Origin: an uncultured Porphyromonadaceae bacterium
GTDB taxonomy: Bacteria > Bacteroidota > Bacteroidia > Bacteroidales > Muribaculaceae
Assembly: GCA_900550025.1 (NCBI GenBank)
Contig: URQP01000008.1
Span: 1-37,060 of the forward strand
Direction of reading: 5' to 3'
DNA: 37,060 bases
Shown here: piece by piece, positions 1 to 7,291 of the stretch
How positions within the stretch are numbered: the stretch's first letter is position 1
How the letters are laid out: every line of letters begins with the position of its first letter
Notes under the pieces: generated by a model
The model's input: the letters and a program-made list of their open reading frames with translations, nothing else
Databases searched by the model: none
What the model was told of the DNA's origin: nothing
Made by a program: the position numbers and the translations under genes

Positions 1-431
1 CGAGCCTTATCGTCATCAGGATTTTTTCTCAAAGCATTCTTATAATGCTCAATGCTCGCAGCATAATTTTTCTGATTATAATAAATATTCCCAAGATCAT
101 AATAAGCCTTGGAAGCCAATGCGTTGTCAGCAGCAGAGGCCACCTCGCCAAGCATCTTCATAGACTGGTCAAGCAATCCGTTTTTTGTCGTATCGTTTAC
201 ATTCGCCTGCCGCAGGTAAGTAGTCGCAAGATTGAATTTAGCGACAAGCGAAGACTCGTTTTCCTGCAAAGCTTTCTGATAGGCCTTTTCAGCGTCGGCA
301 AATCTTTTTTCGTTATACATCTTGTTGCCCTCGCGTATGAAATTACGCTCCTTCTTTGTACTATTGTCTTGAGCGGCAACAGAGACAGGCAACAAGAACA
401 AAATAATTATATATATGATTCTTCTAAGCAT
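1..431 (-). CDS. batC: BatC-like TPR protein (C-terminus outside window)
   Basis: This is the N-terminal 143 residues of an exported tetratricopeptide-repeat protein; the rest lies beyond position 1. It opens with a Sec-type signal peptide (MLRR, then a hydrophobic run ending VSVAAQ, about residues 1-21). At least two TPR-like helix pairs follow, at about 28-61 and 106-139 (the second has the pattern AYYDLGNIYYNQKNY..A). In Bacteroides the Bat operon encodes a TPR protein directly after batB, so position and domain agree. It starts 9 nt after the batB stop, with a purine-rich GGTGGAGG just before the ATG, so it is co-transcribed. Its role is probably periplasmic scaffolding of the Bat complex. 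Because the C-terminus is missing, a BatE-type or BatB/C-fused arrangement cannot be excluded. Confidence 0.85.
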   Translation of the reverse strand, partial: MLRRIIYIIILFLLPVSVAAQDNSTKKERNFIREGNKMYNEKRFADAEKAYQKALQENESSLVAKFNLATTYLRQANVNDTTKNGLLDQSMKMLGEVASAADNALASKAYYDLGNIYYNQKNYAASIEHYKNALRKNPDDDKA

Positions 432-440
432 AGCCTCCAC

Positions 441-1481
441 CTATTTAGTGAAAAAATTTATATTCTTCAGCCACGATATTTTCCTGTCAAGCACAAAAAT
501 ATCAATTACCAACAAAACTAAAGCTATCCATGCAAACACCGGGAATTGCTCATCGTTAGGAGAAAAAACCGTCTTCTGAATGTTGGATTTCGACAATTCC
601 TTAAGCCGGGCGTCAAGCACGTTCAACGCATCATTATTATTGGCCGATACATATATGCCCTTACCGGCTTCCGCTATTTCCTTGGCCATCTTTTCATCCG
701 GACGGGTAATCACCATATTGCCGGAATCATCTTTCATATAACGGCCATCGCCCACCGGTATCGGCCCGCCTTTCTGGTCGCCGACCCCCAGCACATTTAT
801 TTGTATCCCTTTATCATGAGCATCTTTTGCAGCGCCTACAGCGTCATCCTCGTGATTCTCACCGTCGGTAATCACGATTATCGCTTTCTGCAATTTGTCA
901 TCAGCAGTAAACGAATTAGCCGCCATTTTTATGGCCGCGCCTATCGCCGTGCCTTGGGTAGGCACCATCGAAGGATTTATACTGCTCAGGAACATCTTGG
1001 CCGAAACGAAATCGGCCGTGATAGGGATTTGGGTGTATGCATCACCGGCAAAGACAATCAGCCCCACCTTATCGTTCCCCAGCTTGTCTATCAACTTTTC
1101 CAATATCAACTTTGACTTCTGCAATCTGCTGATTCCATCAGGCTCGTCGGTCGACGAGGCCAACATAGAATTCGAGACATCCAGCGCAACCATAACCTCT
1201 ATGCCCTGCACATTGACCGTTTCAGCCTTAGAGTTGCCCAAAGCGCGCGGCCGGGCTATGATAATAACAATCAAAGCCACCGCAAGCAATTGCAATGTTA
1301 TCTTTATCCACGGCTTATAATCAGACACATCCGGCATCTGATCTTTAAGCACCTCCGGATTGCCGTATTTAATTATCTTTTTCCTGCGCGCGAACCTTGC
1401 AAGCAAATACAACCCCAACAGAAGAGGTATAAGAAACAGCAAGTAAAGAGCCTCAGGATATGCAAAACTAAACATAGTCAT
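441..1481 (-). CDS. batB: BatB, membrane-anchored von Willebrand factor A protein
   Basis: This 346-residue protein has two N-terminal membrane segments (about 8-29 and 61-77), a von Willebrand factor A domain (about 95-300) and a C-terminal membrane segment (about 316-334). The metal-ion-dependent adhesion site is intact: DVSNS at 101-105, T178 in GTAIG, and D206 in TDGEN. BatA and BatB are paired VWA proteins of the Bacteroides aerotolerance operon. They are thought to form a membrane complex that helps the cell cope with oxidative or envelope stress; the exact biochemistry is unknown. It lies 5 nt after batA and 9 nt before batC. A second Met at residue 3 is an alternative start. The duplicated VWA layout and operon order make the call firm. 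Confidence 0.93.
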   Translation of the reverse strand: MTMFSFAYPEALYLLFLIPLLLGLYLLARFARRKKIIKYGNPEVLKDQMPDVSDYKPWIKITLQLLAVALIVIIIARPRALGNSKAETVNVQGIEVMVALDVSNSMLASSTDEPDGISRLQKSKLILEKLIDKLGNDKVGLIVFAGDAYTQIPITADFVSAKMFLSSINPSMVPTQGTAIGAAIKMAANSFTADDKLQKAIIVITDGENHEDDAVGAAKDAHDKGIQINVLGVGDQKGGPIPVGDGRYMKDDSGNMVITRPDEKMAKEIAEAGKGIYVSANNNDALNVLDARLKELSKSNIQKTVFSPNDEQFPVFAWIALVLLVIDIFVLDRKISWLKNINFFTK

Positions 1482-1486
1482 TAAAT

Positions 1487-2476
1487 TTATGGAATGTTAC
1501 GCAATACCGTGTGACGCACAATTATGTCGACAGCGACAAGAGCCAACAATATCAATGCCCACACCATATAATCATCTTCTGTCTGATTAAATTTTCTTAC
1601 ATCCAGTTCCGTCTTCTCCAGTTTATCTATTTCAGAAAATATATCTTTCAATACCGTTTTACTTGTAGCACGGAAATATTTTCCGCCTGTACGCTCGGAA
1701 ATCGACTTAAGAGTAGCCTCGTCGATTACGACCGGCAACCGCTGGTATTCAACTTTACCATAGTAATTTATTCCAACAGGATAGAGTGCGGTACCCATAG
1801 TTCCGACACCTATTGTATAGACCTTTATGCCGAACTGCTTGGCAATATCGGCGGCAGTAAGCGGAGCCACAACACCAGTATTGTTGGAGCCGTCTGTAAG
1901 CAGAATAATGCTTTTTGATTTGGCCTTGCCATTGCGTATACGGTTGATAGACGTGGCAAGCCCATCGCCTATAGCCGTACCGTCCTGAAGCATACCCATC
2001 TTAATTTCCTTGATGTAGTTGACAAGGACAGCCTTATCTGTCGTCATCGGCACCAATGTGAAACTTTCTCCCGCAAATATCACAATACCGATATTATCTG
2101 ATTCCCGCCCTGAAACGAACTGTGAAGCCACGTCCTTAGCAGCCTCGAAACGGTCAGGGTCAAAATCACGAGCGAGCATACTTGTCGACACATCCATAGC
2201 CAAGATAATGTCTGTCCCTTCTGTCTTCGACGATTCCCAGCTGTCATGTGTCTGCGGACGGCAAAGTATTATAATAAGGCATCCTATTGCTGCCAACTTC
2301 ACGACAAACATTATATGCCTCAAATAAACTTTATAGGAAACCGGCATCTTGTCGAATGCGCCAAGACTTGAAATCTGCACGGACGATTCGGCATTCTTGT
2401 GCTTCTTTATGTACCATATAATCAATGGCACATAAATCAAAAACAGCCACAATAATTCAGGTTTAGCAAATTCCAT
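1487..2476 (-). CDS. batA: BatA, membrane-anchored von Willebrand factor A protein
   Basis: This 329-residue protein is a paralogue of the following gene. Membrane segments lie at about 8-23 and 55-72, a VWA domain at about 88-285, and a final membrane helix at about 305-322. The MIDAS motif is complete (DVSTS at 95-99, T167, D195 in LTDGSNN), so it should bind a divalent cation and a partner protein. Most of the VWA domain should face the periplasm between the second and last helices. It starts 2 nt after the preceding BatD-like gene and ends 5 nt before batB, so translation is probably coupled. The order moxR, DUF58, BatD-like, batA, batB, TPR is the usual order of this operon in Bacteroidetes, which separates batA from batB. 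Confidence 0.93.
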   Translation of the reverse strand: MEFAKPELLWLFLIYVPLIIWYIKKHKNAESSVQISSLGAFDKMPVSYKVYLRHIMFVVKLAAIGCLIIILCRPQTHDSWESSKTEGTDIILAMDVSTSMLARDFDPDRFEAAKDVASQFVSGRESDNIGIVIFAGESFTLVPMTTDKAVLVNYIKEIKMGMLQDGTAIGDGLATSINRIRNGKAKSKSIILLTDGSNNTGVVAPLTAADIAKQFGIKVYTIGVGTMGTALYPVGINYYGKVEYQRLPVVIDEATLKSISERTGGKYFRATSKTVLKDIFSEIDKLEKTELDVRKFNQTEDDYMVWALILLALVAVDIIVRHTVLRNIP

Positions 2477-2478
2477 AC

Positions 2479-3519
2479 TTACATACCCTCCTTCTTGACA
2501 TTCTTATCCGAAACGACATCCTTTGCGGCATCACCTGTAGTGGCCGAACCAGCTTCCGACTGATTCTCCACGGCATTTTCAACCGGCTTCGTCTTTTCAA
2601 GGAAGTCAGCCGCCCACATATACGACTGCTCGTTTTCATCAGCCAGCGGCTTCATTTTAGCGAACTTGACAAAATCGGCTATATCAAGAATCTTCCGCAA
2701 TTCCGTTTTTGCATCTTTCGCCTCCTCGGCCGTCAGCAATTCCAATATCTGCGAAGTTGTCATTTCCATTGCATTGACTCCGAACCGGCGGTCAATATAA
2801 TGCCTCAATATATCCGTCAGACGCGTATAATACTCCTTTTCCTGACCGTTCTGCCATAATGAGGCGGTTTTCAACGCCGTCAAAGCCGCCACAGCCTCTT
2901 CATATGGAGGCAACAACTTCTTCTTAGGCAACAGCGGCAAAGCAATCGGCTTACCTTTCCTTATCCTGTACATAATGTAGAACGCAAGTGCCATAACAGC
3001 GATTATCAACAAAATAAGCCACCAATAATCTGTTATAAAGTCCGGCAGATAGTCTGTCCATTTTGTATCAGGCTCCTCCACATTCTTATAATCGTGGATA
3101 TTTTTCAAAGAATCGACATTTACCGGTATCACCTTCAATGTCATTTTTTCCGTACGGAAAGTGTCCTTCCCTGAAATATACAAAACAGGAGGCAATGTAT
3201 ATAACCCTGAATCAAACGATTGCAAAATAAGGTCACGGTCAATCTGCACCCTGTTATTGCCTAAATCCGTAGTGTCGGAACTTCTCCACCCAACAATCTC
3301 CACATTACGTGTCAGCGTATCACCGTCGGTCAGAGGGACATAGCCTGTAGCCGTTTTATCCTGCACAATCTCGATATGCAGGCCTGTCTGCCGCCCCATC
3401 AACAAATATGCAGAATCCAGCTTTGCCTTAATGGTGACAGGCCCGGCCATACCCACTACCGGAAAAATCACCGCTATAAGATATATATATGCCTTTATTT
3501 TCTTGATTTTCATAATCAA
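2479..3519 (-). CDS. BatD-like / DUF4381-type membrane protein of the Bat operon
   Basis: This 346-residue protein has an N-terminal signal segment (about 7-26), a beta-rich periplasmic region (about 27-160), one strong membrane helix (about 166-185) and a cytoplasmic helical region (about 195-310) with an acidic, low-complexity tail. Proteins of this architecture occupy the slot between the DUF58 gene and batA in Bacteroidetes Bat operons. They are annotated as DUF4381 or BatD-like oxygen-tolerance proteins. The start overlaps the upstream stop in an ATGA (4 nt), and batA begins 2 nt downstream. No catalytic motif is visible. It may link a periplasmic sensor region to the VWA and MoxR partners, but that is inferred from context only. 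Confidence 0.75.
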   Translation of the reverse strand: MIMKIKKIKAYIYLIAVIFPVVGMAGPVTIKAKLDSAYLLMGRQTGLHIEIVQDKTATGYVPLTDGDTLTRNVEIVGWRSSDTTDLGNNRVQIDRDLILQSFDSGLYTLPPVLYISGKDTFRTEKMTLKVIPVNVDSLKNIHDYKNVEEPDTKWTDYLPDFITDYWWLILLIIAVMALAFYIMYRIRKGKPIALPLLPKKKLLPPYEEAVAALTALKTASLWQNGQEKEYYTRLTDILRHYIDRRFGVNAMEMTTSQILELLTAEEAKDAKTELRKILDIADFVKFAKMKPLADENEQSYMWAADFLEKTKPVENAVENQSEAGSATTGDAAKDVVSDKNVKKEGM

Positions 3520-4394
3520 TATCTAACGCCTCGTTTTTTAAACAACGACATCAAAGCTTTCACATAATCCTCGTCTGTCGCCACCGATGCCAAATCGACA
3601 TTACAACGCAACAAACGCTCGTTCATCTCCAATTGCCGCTCGTACCACCATTTACTATACAAATTGCGCACTTTTGCCGAACCGGTGTTCACCCATTTCT
3701 CCTTACCAGTTTCCGGATCATACAGTTTCATCAGCCCGACATTAGGCAATGCGGCATCACGCTTGTCGTATACCTGAATTGCAGTCAAATCGTGTTTCCT
3801 GCCGGCAATTGTCATCGCCTGTGTATAATCCTTAGAATCGATGAAATCGGAAATCAAGAACGTAGTACACCTTTTTTTCACCGCATCGGTCATGAACCTC
3901 AACGCATAAGCGATGTCCGTACCTTTGTTTTCCGGCTTGAAATCCAGCAATTCACGTATAATCAGCAGCACATGCTTCCTGCCTTTTTTAGGCGGGATGA
4001 ATTTCTCAATCTTATCAGAAAAGAATATCACCCCCACCTTATCGTTATTCTGACTTGCAGAAAATGCCAAAGTCGCGCCAATCTCAGCAATCTGTTCCCT
4101 TTTCACAGGACCGACCGCTCCGAATTTGCCGCTCCCCGACACATCGACGAGCAACAGCACCGTAAGTTCGCGTTCCTCCTCATACACCTTAATATACGTC
4201 TTATTGGTACGCGCTGTCACATTCCAATCAATGTCACGTATATCATCGCCATATTGATATTCACGAACTTCCGAGAATGTCATACCACGCCCCTTAAACG
4301 CAGAATGGTATTCTCCAGCAAAAATATTCTGCGAAAGCCCACGGGTCTTTATCTCAATCTGCCTGACTTTCTTCAAAAGTTCTGTGGCATCCAT
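3516..4394 (-). CDS. DUF58 domain protein (MoxR-associated, VWA-like)
   Basis: This is a 292-residue soluble protein of the DUF58 family. The family signature around FKGRGMTFSEVREYQ (about 34-48), followed by GDDIRDIDWN (about 49-58) and the ATPase-partner region, is clear. A VWA-like DVSGS motif sits at 84-88, so metal binding is plausible. DUF58 proteins accompany MoxR AAA+ ATPases and are thought to act as adaptor or substrate-presenting partners. It begins 19 nt after moxR, and its stop overlaps the next start in ATGA. There is no signal peptide or membrane helix, so it should work on the cytoplasmic face beside MoxR. Family assignment is secure; its molecular role is not known. Confidence 0.92.
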   Translation of the reverse strand: MDATELLKKVRQIEIKTRGLSQNIFAGEYHSAFKGRGMTFSEVREYQYGDDIRDIDWNVTARTNKTYIKVYEEERELTVLLLVDVSGSGKFGAVGPVKREQIAEIGATLAFSASQNNDKVGVIFFSDKIEKFIPPKKGRKHVLLIIRELLDFKPENKGTDIAYALRFMTDAVKKRCTTFLISDFIDSKDYTQAMTIAGRKHDLTAIQVYDKRDAALPNVGLMKLYDPETGKEKWVNTGSAKVRNLYSKWWYERQLEMNERLLRCNVDLASVATDEDYVKALMSLFKKRGVRY

Positions 4395-4413
4395 TATTTT
4401 ATCTCGAATTAAA

Positions 4414-5409
4414 TTAAGGAACGATTACCTTATCCAATATGTTGCTTATTATTTCATCCGAAGAGATGTTGTTCGCCTCGGCCTCGTAAGTCAACCCGAT
4501 ACGGTGACGCATGACATCGTGGCATACCGCCCTCACATCCTCAGGGATTACATATCCACGCCCACGCAAGAAGGCATAAGCACGTGACGCAAGAGCCATA
4601 CTGATGGAAGCACGCGGAGAAGCGCCGAACGAAATCACACTGGCCAAGTCTTTCAGGCCGCTGTCGGCCGGGAATCGTGTAGCATAAACAATATCAACAA
4701 TGTAACGTTCGATTTTCTCGTCGATGTAAATCTGCTCGACAATCTTTTGGGTGTCTATTATTTCAGCAGGAGTCAACAGCGGCTTTATTTCAGGCTTGAC
4801 ACTATGGATGTTCTGCCGTATTATCTCCTTTTCTTCCTCCTTATTAGGATAGCTTATAACCACCTTCAACAAGAAACGGTCGACCTGCGCCTCCGGGAGC
4901 GGATATGTACCTTCCTGCTCAATCGGGTTCTGGGTAGCCATTACAAGGAAAGGATTGTCGAGCTTGAAAGTCTCGTCGCCGATAGTCACCTGACGTTCCT
5001 GCATCGCCTCGAGCAAAGCGCTCTGCACTTTTGCCGGAGCACGGTTAATTTCATCCGCAAGCACGAAATTGGCAAATACCGGACCTTTTTTTATCTGGAA
5101 TTTCTCTTTTTGCACACTGTACATCATTGTACCTACCACATCGGCAGGAAGCAAATCCGGAGTGAACTGTATACGGCTGTATTTCGCGTCGATAATCGAC
5201 GCAAGTGTCTTTATCGCCAAAGTTTTCGCCAAACCGGGGACACCTTCCAACAACACATGACCATTCGACAACAATGCTATAAGCAAAGAATCAATCAAAT
5301 GCTTTTGCCCTACAATCGTCTGGTTCATACCTTGATTCACAAGGTTCACTATACCGCTTTTACTCGCAATCAAATCATTCAACTCTCTGATGTTTACTGA
5401 CTCGCTCAT
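4414..5409 (-). CDS. moxR: MoxR-family AAA+ ATPase
   Basis: This 331-residue AAA+ ATPase is first in the Bat operon. Visible motifs are Walker A GVPGLAKT (56-63), Walker B VLADE (about 116-120) followed by the MoxR hallmark INRAPAKVQSALLEAMQE, sensor 1 ATQNP (158-162), and an arginine in QVDRFL (about 175-180). MoxR ATPases act as chaperones that help mature or remodel partner protein complexes, commonly metal- or VWA-containing ones; here the partners would be the downstream DUF58, BatA and BatB. A Bacteroidetes -7 box lies about 40 nt upstream, so the operon probably starts transcription there. Length is typical. Catalytic residues appear complete. Confidence 0.95.
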   Translation of the reverse strand: MSESVNIRELNDLIASKSGIVNLVNQGMNQTIVGQKHLIDSLLIALLSNGHVLLEGVPGLAKTLAIKTLASIIDAKYSRIQFTPDLLPADVVGTMMYSVQKEKFQIKKGPVFANFVLADEINRAPAKVQSALLEAMQERQVTIGDETFKLDNPFLVMATQNPIEQEGTYPLPEAQVDRFLLKVVISYPNKEEEKEIIRQNIHSVKPEIKPLLTPAEIIDTQKIVEQIYIDEKIERYIVDIVYATRFPADSGLKDLASVISFGASPRASISMALASRAYAFLRGRGYVIPEDVRAVCHDVMRHRIGLTYEAEANNISSDEIISNILDKVIVP

Positions 5410-5449
5410 ATCTTTATATGTTTTCTGTTTTCCTTGTTCTGATTGACTG

Positions 5450-5479
5450 CAAAATTAGAAATACGGTTTAAAATACAAG
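5450..5479 (-). promoter_or_regulatory. Promoter of the moxR-bat operon
   Basis: On the minus strand, TAATTTTG at 5457-5450 matches the Bacteroidetes -7 consensus TAnnTTTG exactly. A weaker -33-like CTTG lies 18 nt further upstream (5479-5476). The predicted transcript start is near 5443, giving a leader of about 35 nt before the moxR ATG. Confidence 0.6.
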
Positions 5480-5546
5480 ATTTTTAGACGTTAATTATTT
5501 GTATTTTAAGTTTACAATGTTAAAGCCCAAAATTAACATTTTCCAA

Positions 5547-6617
5547 TCATTCCCCGAACATTTCCACAGCCAATTTTTCCGCTTTATGAATACTGCCCTC
5601 ATCATTCTTGTCGATACCGTATTTTTCAGGCGAGGGTATCACGAGAACGATGCCCACAGGCAAATTGTCCGGGTCTTCTATCTTGTCTTTATTCTCTATA
5701 TATATGTATATCCAAAAAGCATAATGCCCATAATACTTCCGGGAAATATTGCTCAAATAAGATGTTTTTTCCACCTTATAATATATCGGAGCATTTTCCT
5801 CCTCCATTTTAATTGCCGCTTCCGCAGCCGTGCTGTCTACGACAGCCACAGTCATCCTTTCAGCGTCAATATTACGCGCGGAATCGACAGGCAAACATTC
5901 CGCGACAGAATCGGAGCTAACCGCCACGGCATCCTCATAAAGTCCGTTTTCAACCGGCCCATGAACACAGAACATAAATACCAGCACACTCGCAACGGCA
6001 CCGACAGCGATACCCGACATAAATATAGCCAATTTCTTCCAAAGTGGATATAGTCGCAAGCAGCCCCCTTCCGCCTCTTCCGTATAGACGCCAGCGTAAT
6101 CGTCCTCACCGGCACTCTCTCCGCCGCCATCATCCACCGGCTCTTTTTCCGGCCGGGCAACGGAAACATTCTCCTCCGGCCGCAACTTGTCCTCTTCAGG
6201 AATAGGCGGAGGCAGCAGCTCTACCTCCTGCACACTTTCTGCTTTTTCCTCCTCTTCAGACCGTGAATCAGAGACGGCCACTTCAACCGGCACCGCCTTT
6301 TCCTCCGCTACCGGTCGAGAAGATGCACATCCGGCATCCAACATGTCCTCGGTTACACAATCGTCCAGTACCACCGGCTCAAAACAATCGAAAGCGGAAT
6401 TAAGCGCGACAGCTATTTCTTCATCGGGGACATAAACGACAGAGCCATCCTCTACCATAAAAGTCCCTATCTTATCAATCTCCACCTTCTCTCCGCCTGA
6501 CAGACGTTCGGCAAGCAACGCAAAAAATTCTTTCAGAAACGATGCGCTCAAAGCGTCGGAAGTGTCCGACAACCGCGACAAAGCGGCTATTACATCAGTC
6601 AGAATAATCTTATTCAT
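5547..6617 (-). CDS. HU-domain / single-TM / LysM-like membrane protein
   Basis: A 356-residue protein of unusual architecture. Residues 1-84 look like an HU-type DNA-binding domain: a helical pair, then VEIDKIGTF and VVYVPDEE beta strands. An acidic, proline-rich linker follows (about 85-190), then one hydrophobic helix (about 196-218), then a LysM-like C-terminal domain (about 279-330: YYKVEKTSYLSNISRKYYG, then LPVGIVLVIPSP). With the positive-inside WKK just before the helix, the HU part would be cytoplasmic and the LysM part periplasmic. I start at ATG 6617, not the in-frame GTG 6 nt upstream; it overlaps the preceding HU gene by 8 nt, so the two are translationally coupled. HU-plus-SPOR proteins exist in Bacteroidetes; this is a LysM variant. 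DNA-to-wall tethering is inference. Confidence 0.75.
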   Translation of the reverse strand: MNKIILTDVIAALSRLSDTSDALSASFLKEFFALLAERLSGGEKVEIDKIGTFMVEDGSVVYVPDEEIAVALNSAFDCFEPVVLDDCVTEDMLDAGCASSRPVAEEKAVPVEVAVSDSRSEEEEKAESVQEVELLPPPIPEEDKLRPEENVSVARPEKEPVDDGGGESAGEDDYAGVYTEEAEGGCLRLYPLWKKLAIFMSGIAVGAVASVLVFMFCVHGPVENGLYEDAVAVSSDSVAECLPVDSARNIDAERMTVAVVDSTAAEAAIKMEEENAPIYYKVEKTSYLSNISRKYYGHYAFWIYIYIENKDKIEDPDNLPVGIVLVIPSPEKYGIDKNDEGSIHKAEKLAVEMFGE

Positions 6618-6903
6618 CTCCACCCCCGTTTGCTGAAATTTTAGACTTCAAAATAGAACTCGGCTCAAACGTCAAGCGCACTCTCGGCGGCAGAAGCATC
6701 CTTTTACCGCTTTCCTTATCCATTTCTATCCGCTCATCGTCCTTGACCGGCACGAATTCACCAAAACCCGGTATAGCAACCACAGACAAGTCCGCACAAT
6801 TTTCCTTCAAAAAAGAAGACAAACCACCGATTAATATATTGATTTCGTCAGGCTTCCTTTCCAATTTTCCAGAAAGCGCATTTACAAAAGCATTCGTATC
6901 CAT
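6610..6903 (-). CDS. HU/IHF-family DNA-binding protein
   Basis: A 97-residue protein with the HU fold order: two N-terminal helices (about 2-45), then the turn-strand motif IPGFGEFVPVKDDE (about 44-57) and the return strand PPRVRLTFEPS (about 72-82), ending in a Gly-rich acidic tail. The DNA-binding arm between them is short and carries MDKESGKRM where typical HU has a longer basic arm. It may therefore bind DNA with altered specificity. It is first in a two-gene unit with the HU-TM-LysM gene, which starts inside its last codons. HU proteins compact and bend DNA; a role specific to the partner protein is likely. Family assignment is good. Confidence 0.85.
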   Translation of the reverse strand: MDTNAFVNALSGKLERKPDEINILIGGLSSFLKENCADLSVVAIPGFGEFVPVKDDERIEMDKESGKRMLLPPRVRLTFEPSSILKSKISANGGGDE

Positions 6904-6928
6904 TACTCAAAACCAGATATTACCAATG

Positions 6929-6959
6929 CAAAACTACAAATAAAAAAGCATCCCGCAAA
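6929..6959 (-). promoter_or_regulatory. Promoter of the HU / HU-LysM operon
   Basis: Minus-strand TAGTTTTG (6936-6929) is an exact TAnnTTTG -7 box, and TTTG (6959-6956) is an exact -33 box 19 nt upstream. The -33 box falls inside the loop of the tRNA terminator hairpin. Transcription should start near 6922, about 20 nt before the ATG. Confidence 0.7.
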
Positions 6960-6975
6960 CTGCAGGATGCTTTTT
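6943..6975 (-). terminator. Intrinsic terminator after tRNA-Arg
   Basis: An 11-bp perfect stem (6943-6953 with 6965-6975, AAAAAGCATCC) encloses an 11-nt loop, starting 2 nt after the tRNA 3' end. Read on the minus strand, the second arm ends in a run of T, as in a rho-independent terminator. Confidence 0.85.
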
Positions 6976-6977
6976 AG

Positions 6978-7051
6978 TGACTCCGACGGGATTCAAACCC
7001 ATAACCTTCTGATCCGTAGTCAGATGCTCTATTCAGTTGAGCTACGGAGCC
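6978..7051 (-). tRNA. tRNA-Arg (anticodon ACG)
   Basis: A 74-nt cloverleaf on the minus strand. The 7-bp acceptor stem GGCTCCG/CGGAGTC has one G-U pair. The D-arm has GCTC...GAGC. The anticodon stem TCTGA/TCAGA encloses loop CTACGGA, so the anticodon is ACG, read as ICG after deamination, for CGU/CGC/CGA arginine codons. The T-arm contains GGTTTGAATCC. The discriminator base is A and CCA is not encoded. It is a single-gene unit with its own promoter and terminator. Confidence 0.97.
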
Positions 7052-7071
7052 ATTTTTCCGTTTTGCGACTG

Positions 7072-7102
7072 CAAAGTTAATCAATTTAATTCATATTGCA
7101 AC
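7072..7102 (-). promoter_or_regulatory. Promoter of tRNA-Arg
   Basis: Minus-strand TAACTTTG (7079-7072) is an exact -7 box, with GTTG (7102-7099) 19 nt upstream as a degenerate -33 box. The predicted start is about 7065, some 14 nt before the mature tRNA 5' end. Confidence 0.6.
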
Positions 7103-7191
7103 AAGATTTCCTCTTTTTTTCATCAAAGGCGGGAAAAATCTCATTCAGAAAATCCAATCCTCCGATAAAAGATATAAAAAACGCAATGCCA

Positions 7192-7224
7192 TTTGGTCGC
7201 ATCACACAATTGTTTGTACTTTTG
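7192..7224 (+). promoter_or_regulatory. Promoter of lon
   Basis: TTTG (7192-7195), 21 nt spacer, TACTTTTG (7217-7224) matches both Bacteroidetes promoter boxes exactly. The implied start near 7232 lies downstream of the in-frame TTG at 7193, so it supports the ATG at 7292 as the lon start, with a leader of about 60 nt. Confidence 0.75.
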
Positions 7225-7291
7225 CAATCCAAAACGAAATCTGTTTGGCATCTTTTTTGCTATGCCTTATTTACACTATAGACTGTATAAT

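Noticed and set aside
5516..5545. Terminator after the HU-LysM gene
   Set aside because: An AATGTTAA/TTAACATT stem exists but has a long loop and no T-run on the minus strand, so support is too weak.
7193..7291. Upstream extension of lon from a TTG at 7193
   Set aside because: The stretch overlaps an exact promoter for lon, so it would not be in the transcript; ATG 7292 gives a normal-length protein.
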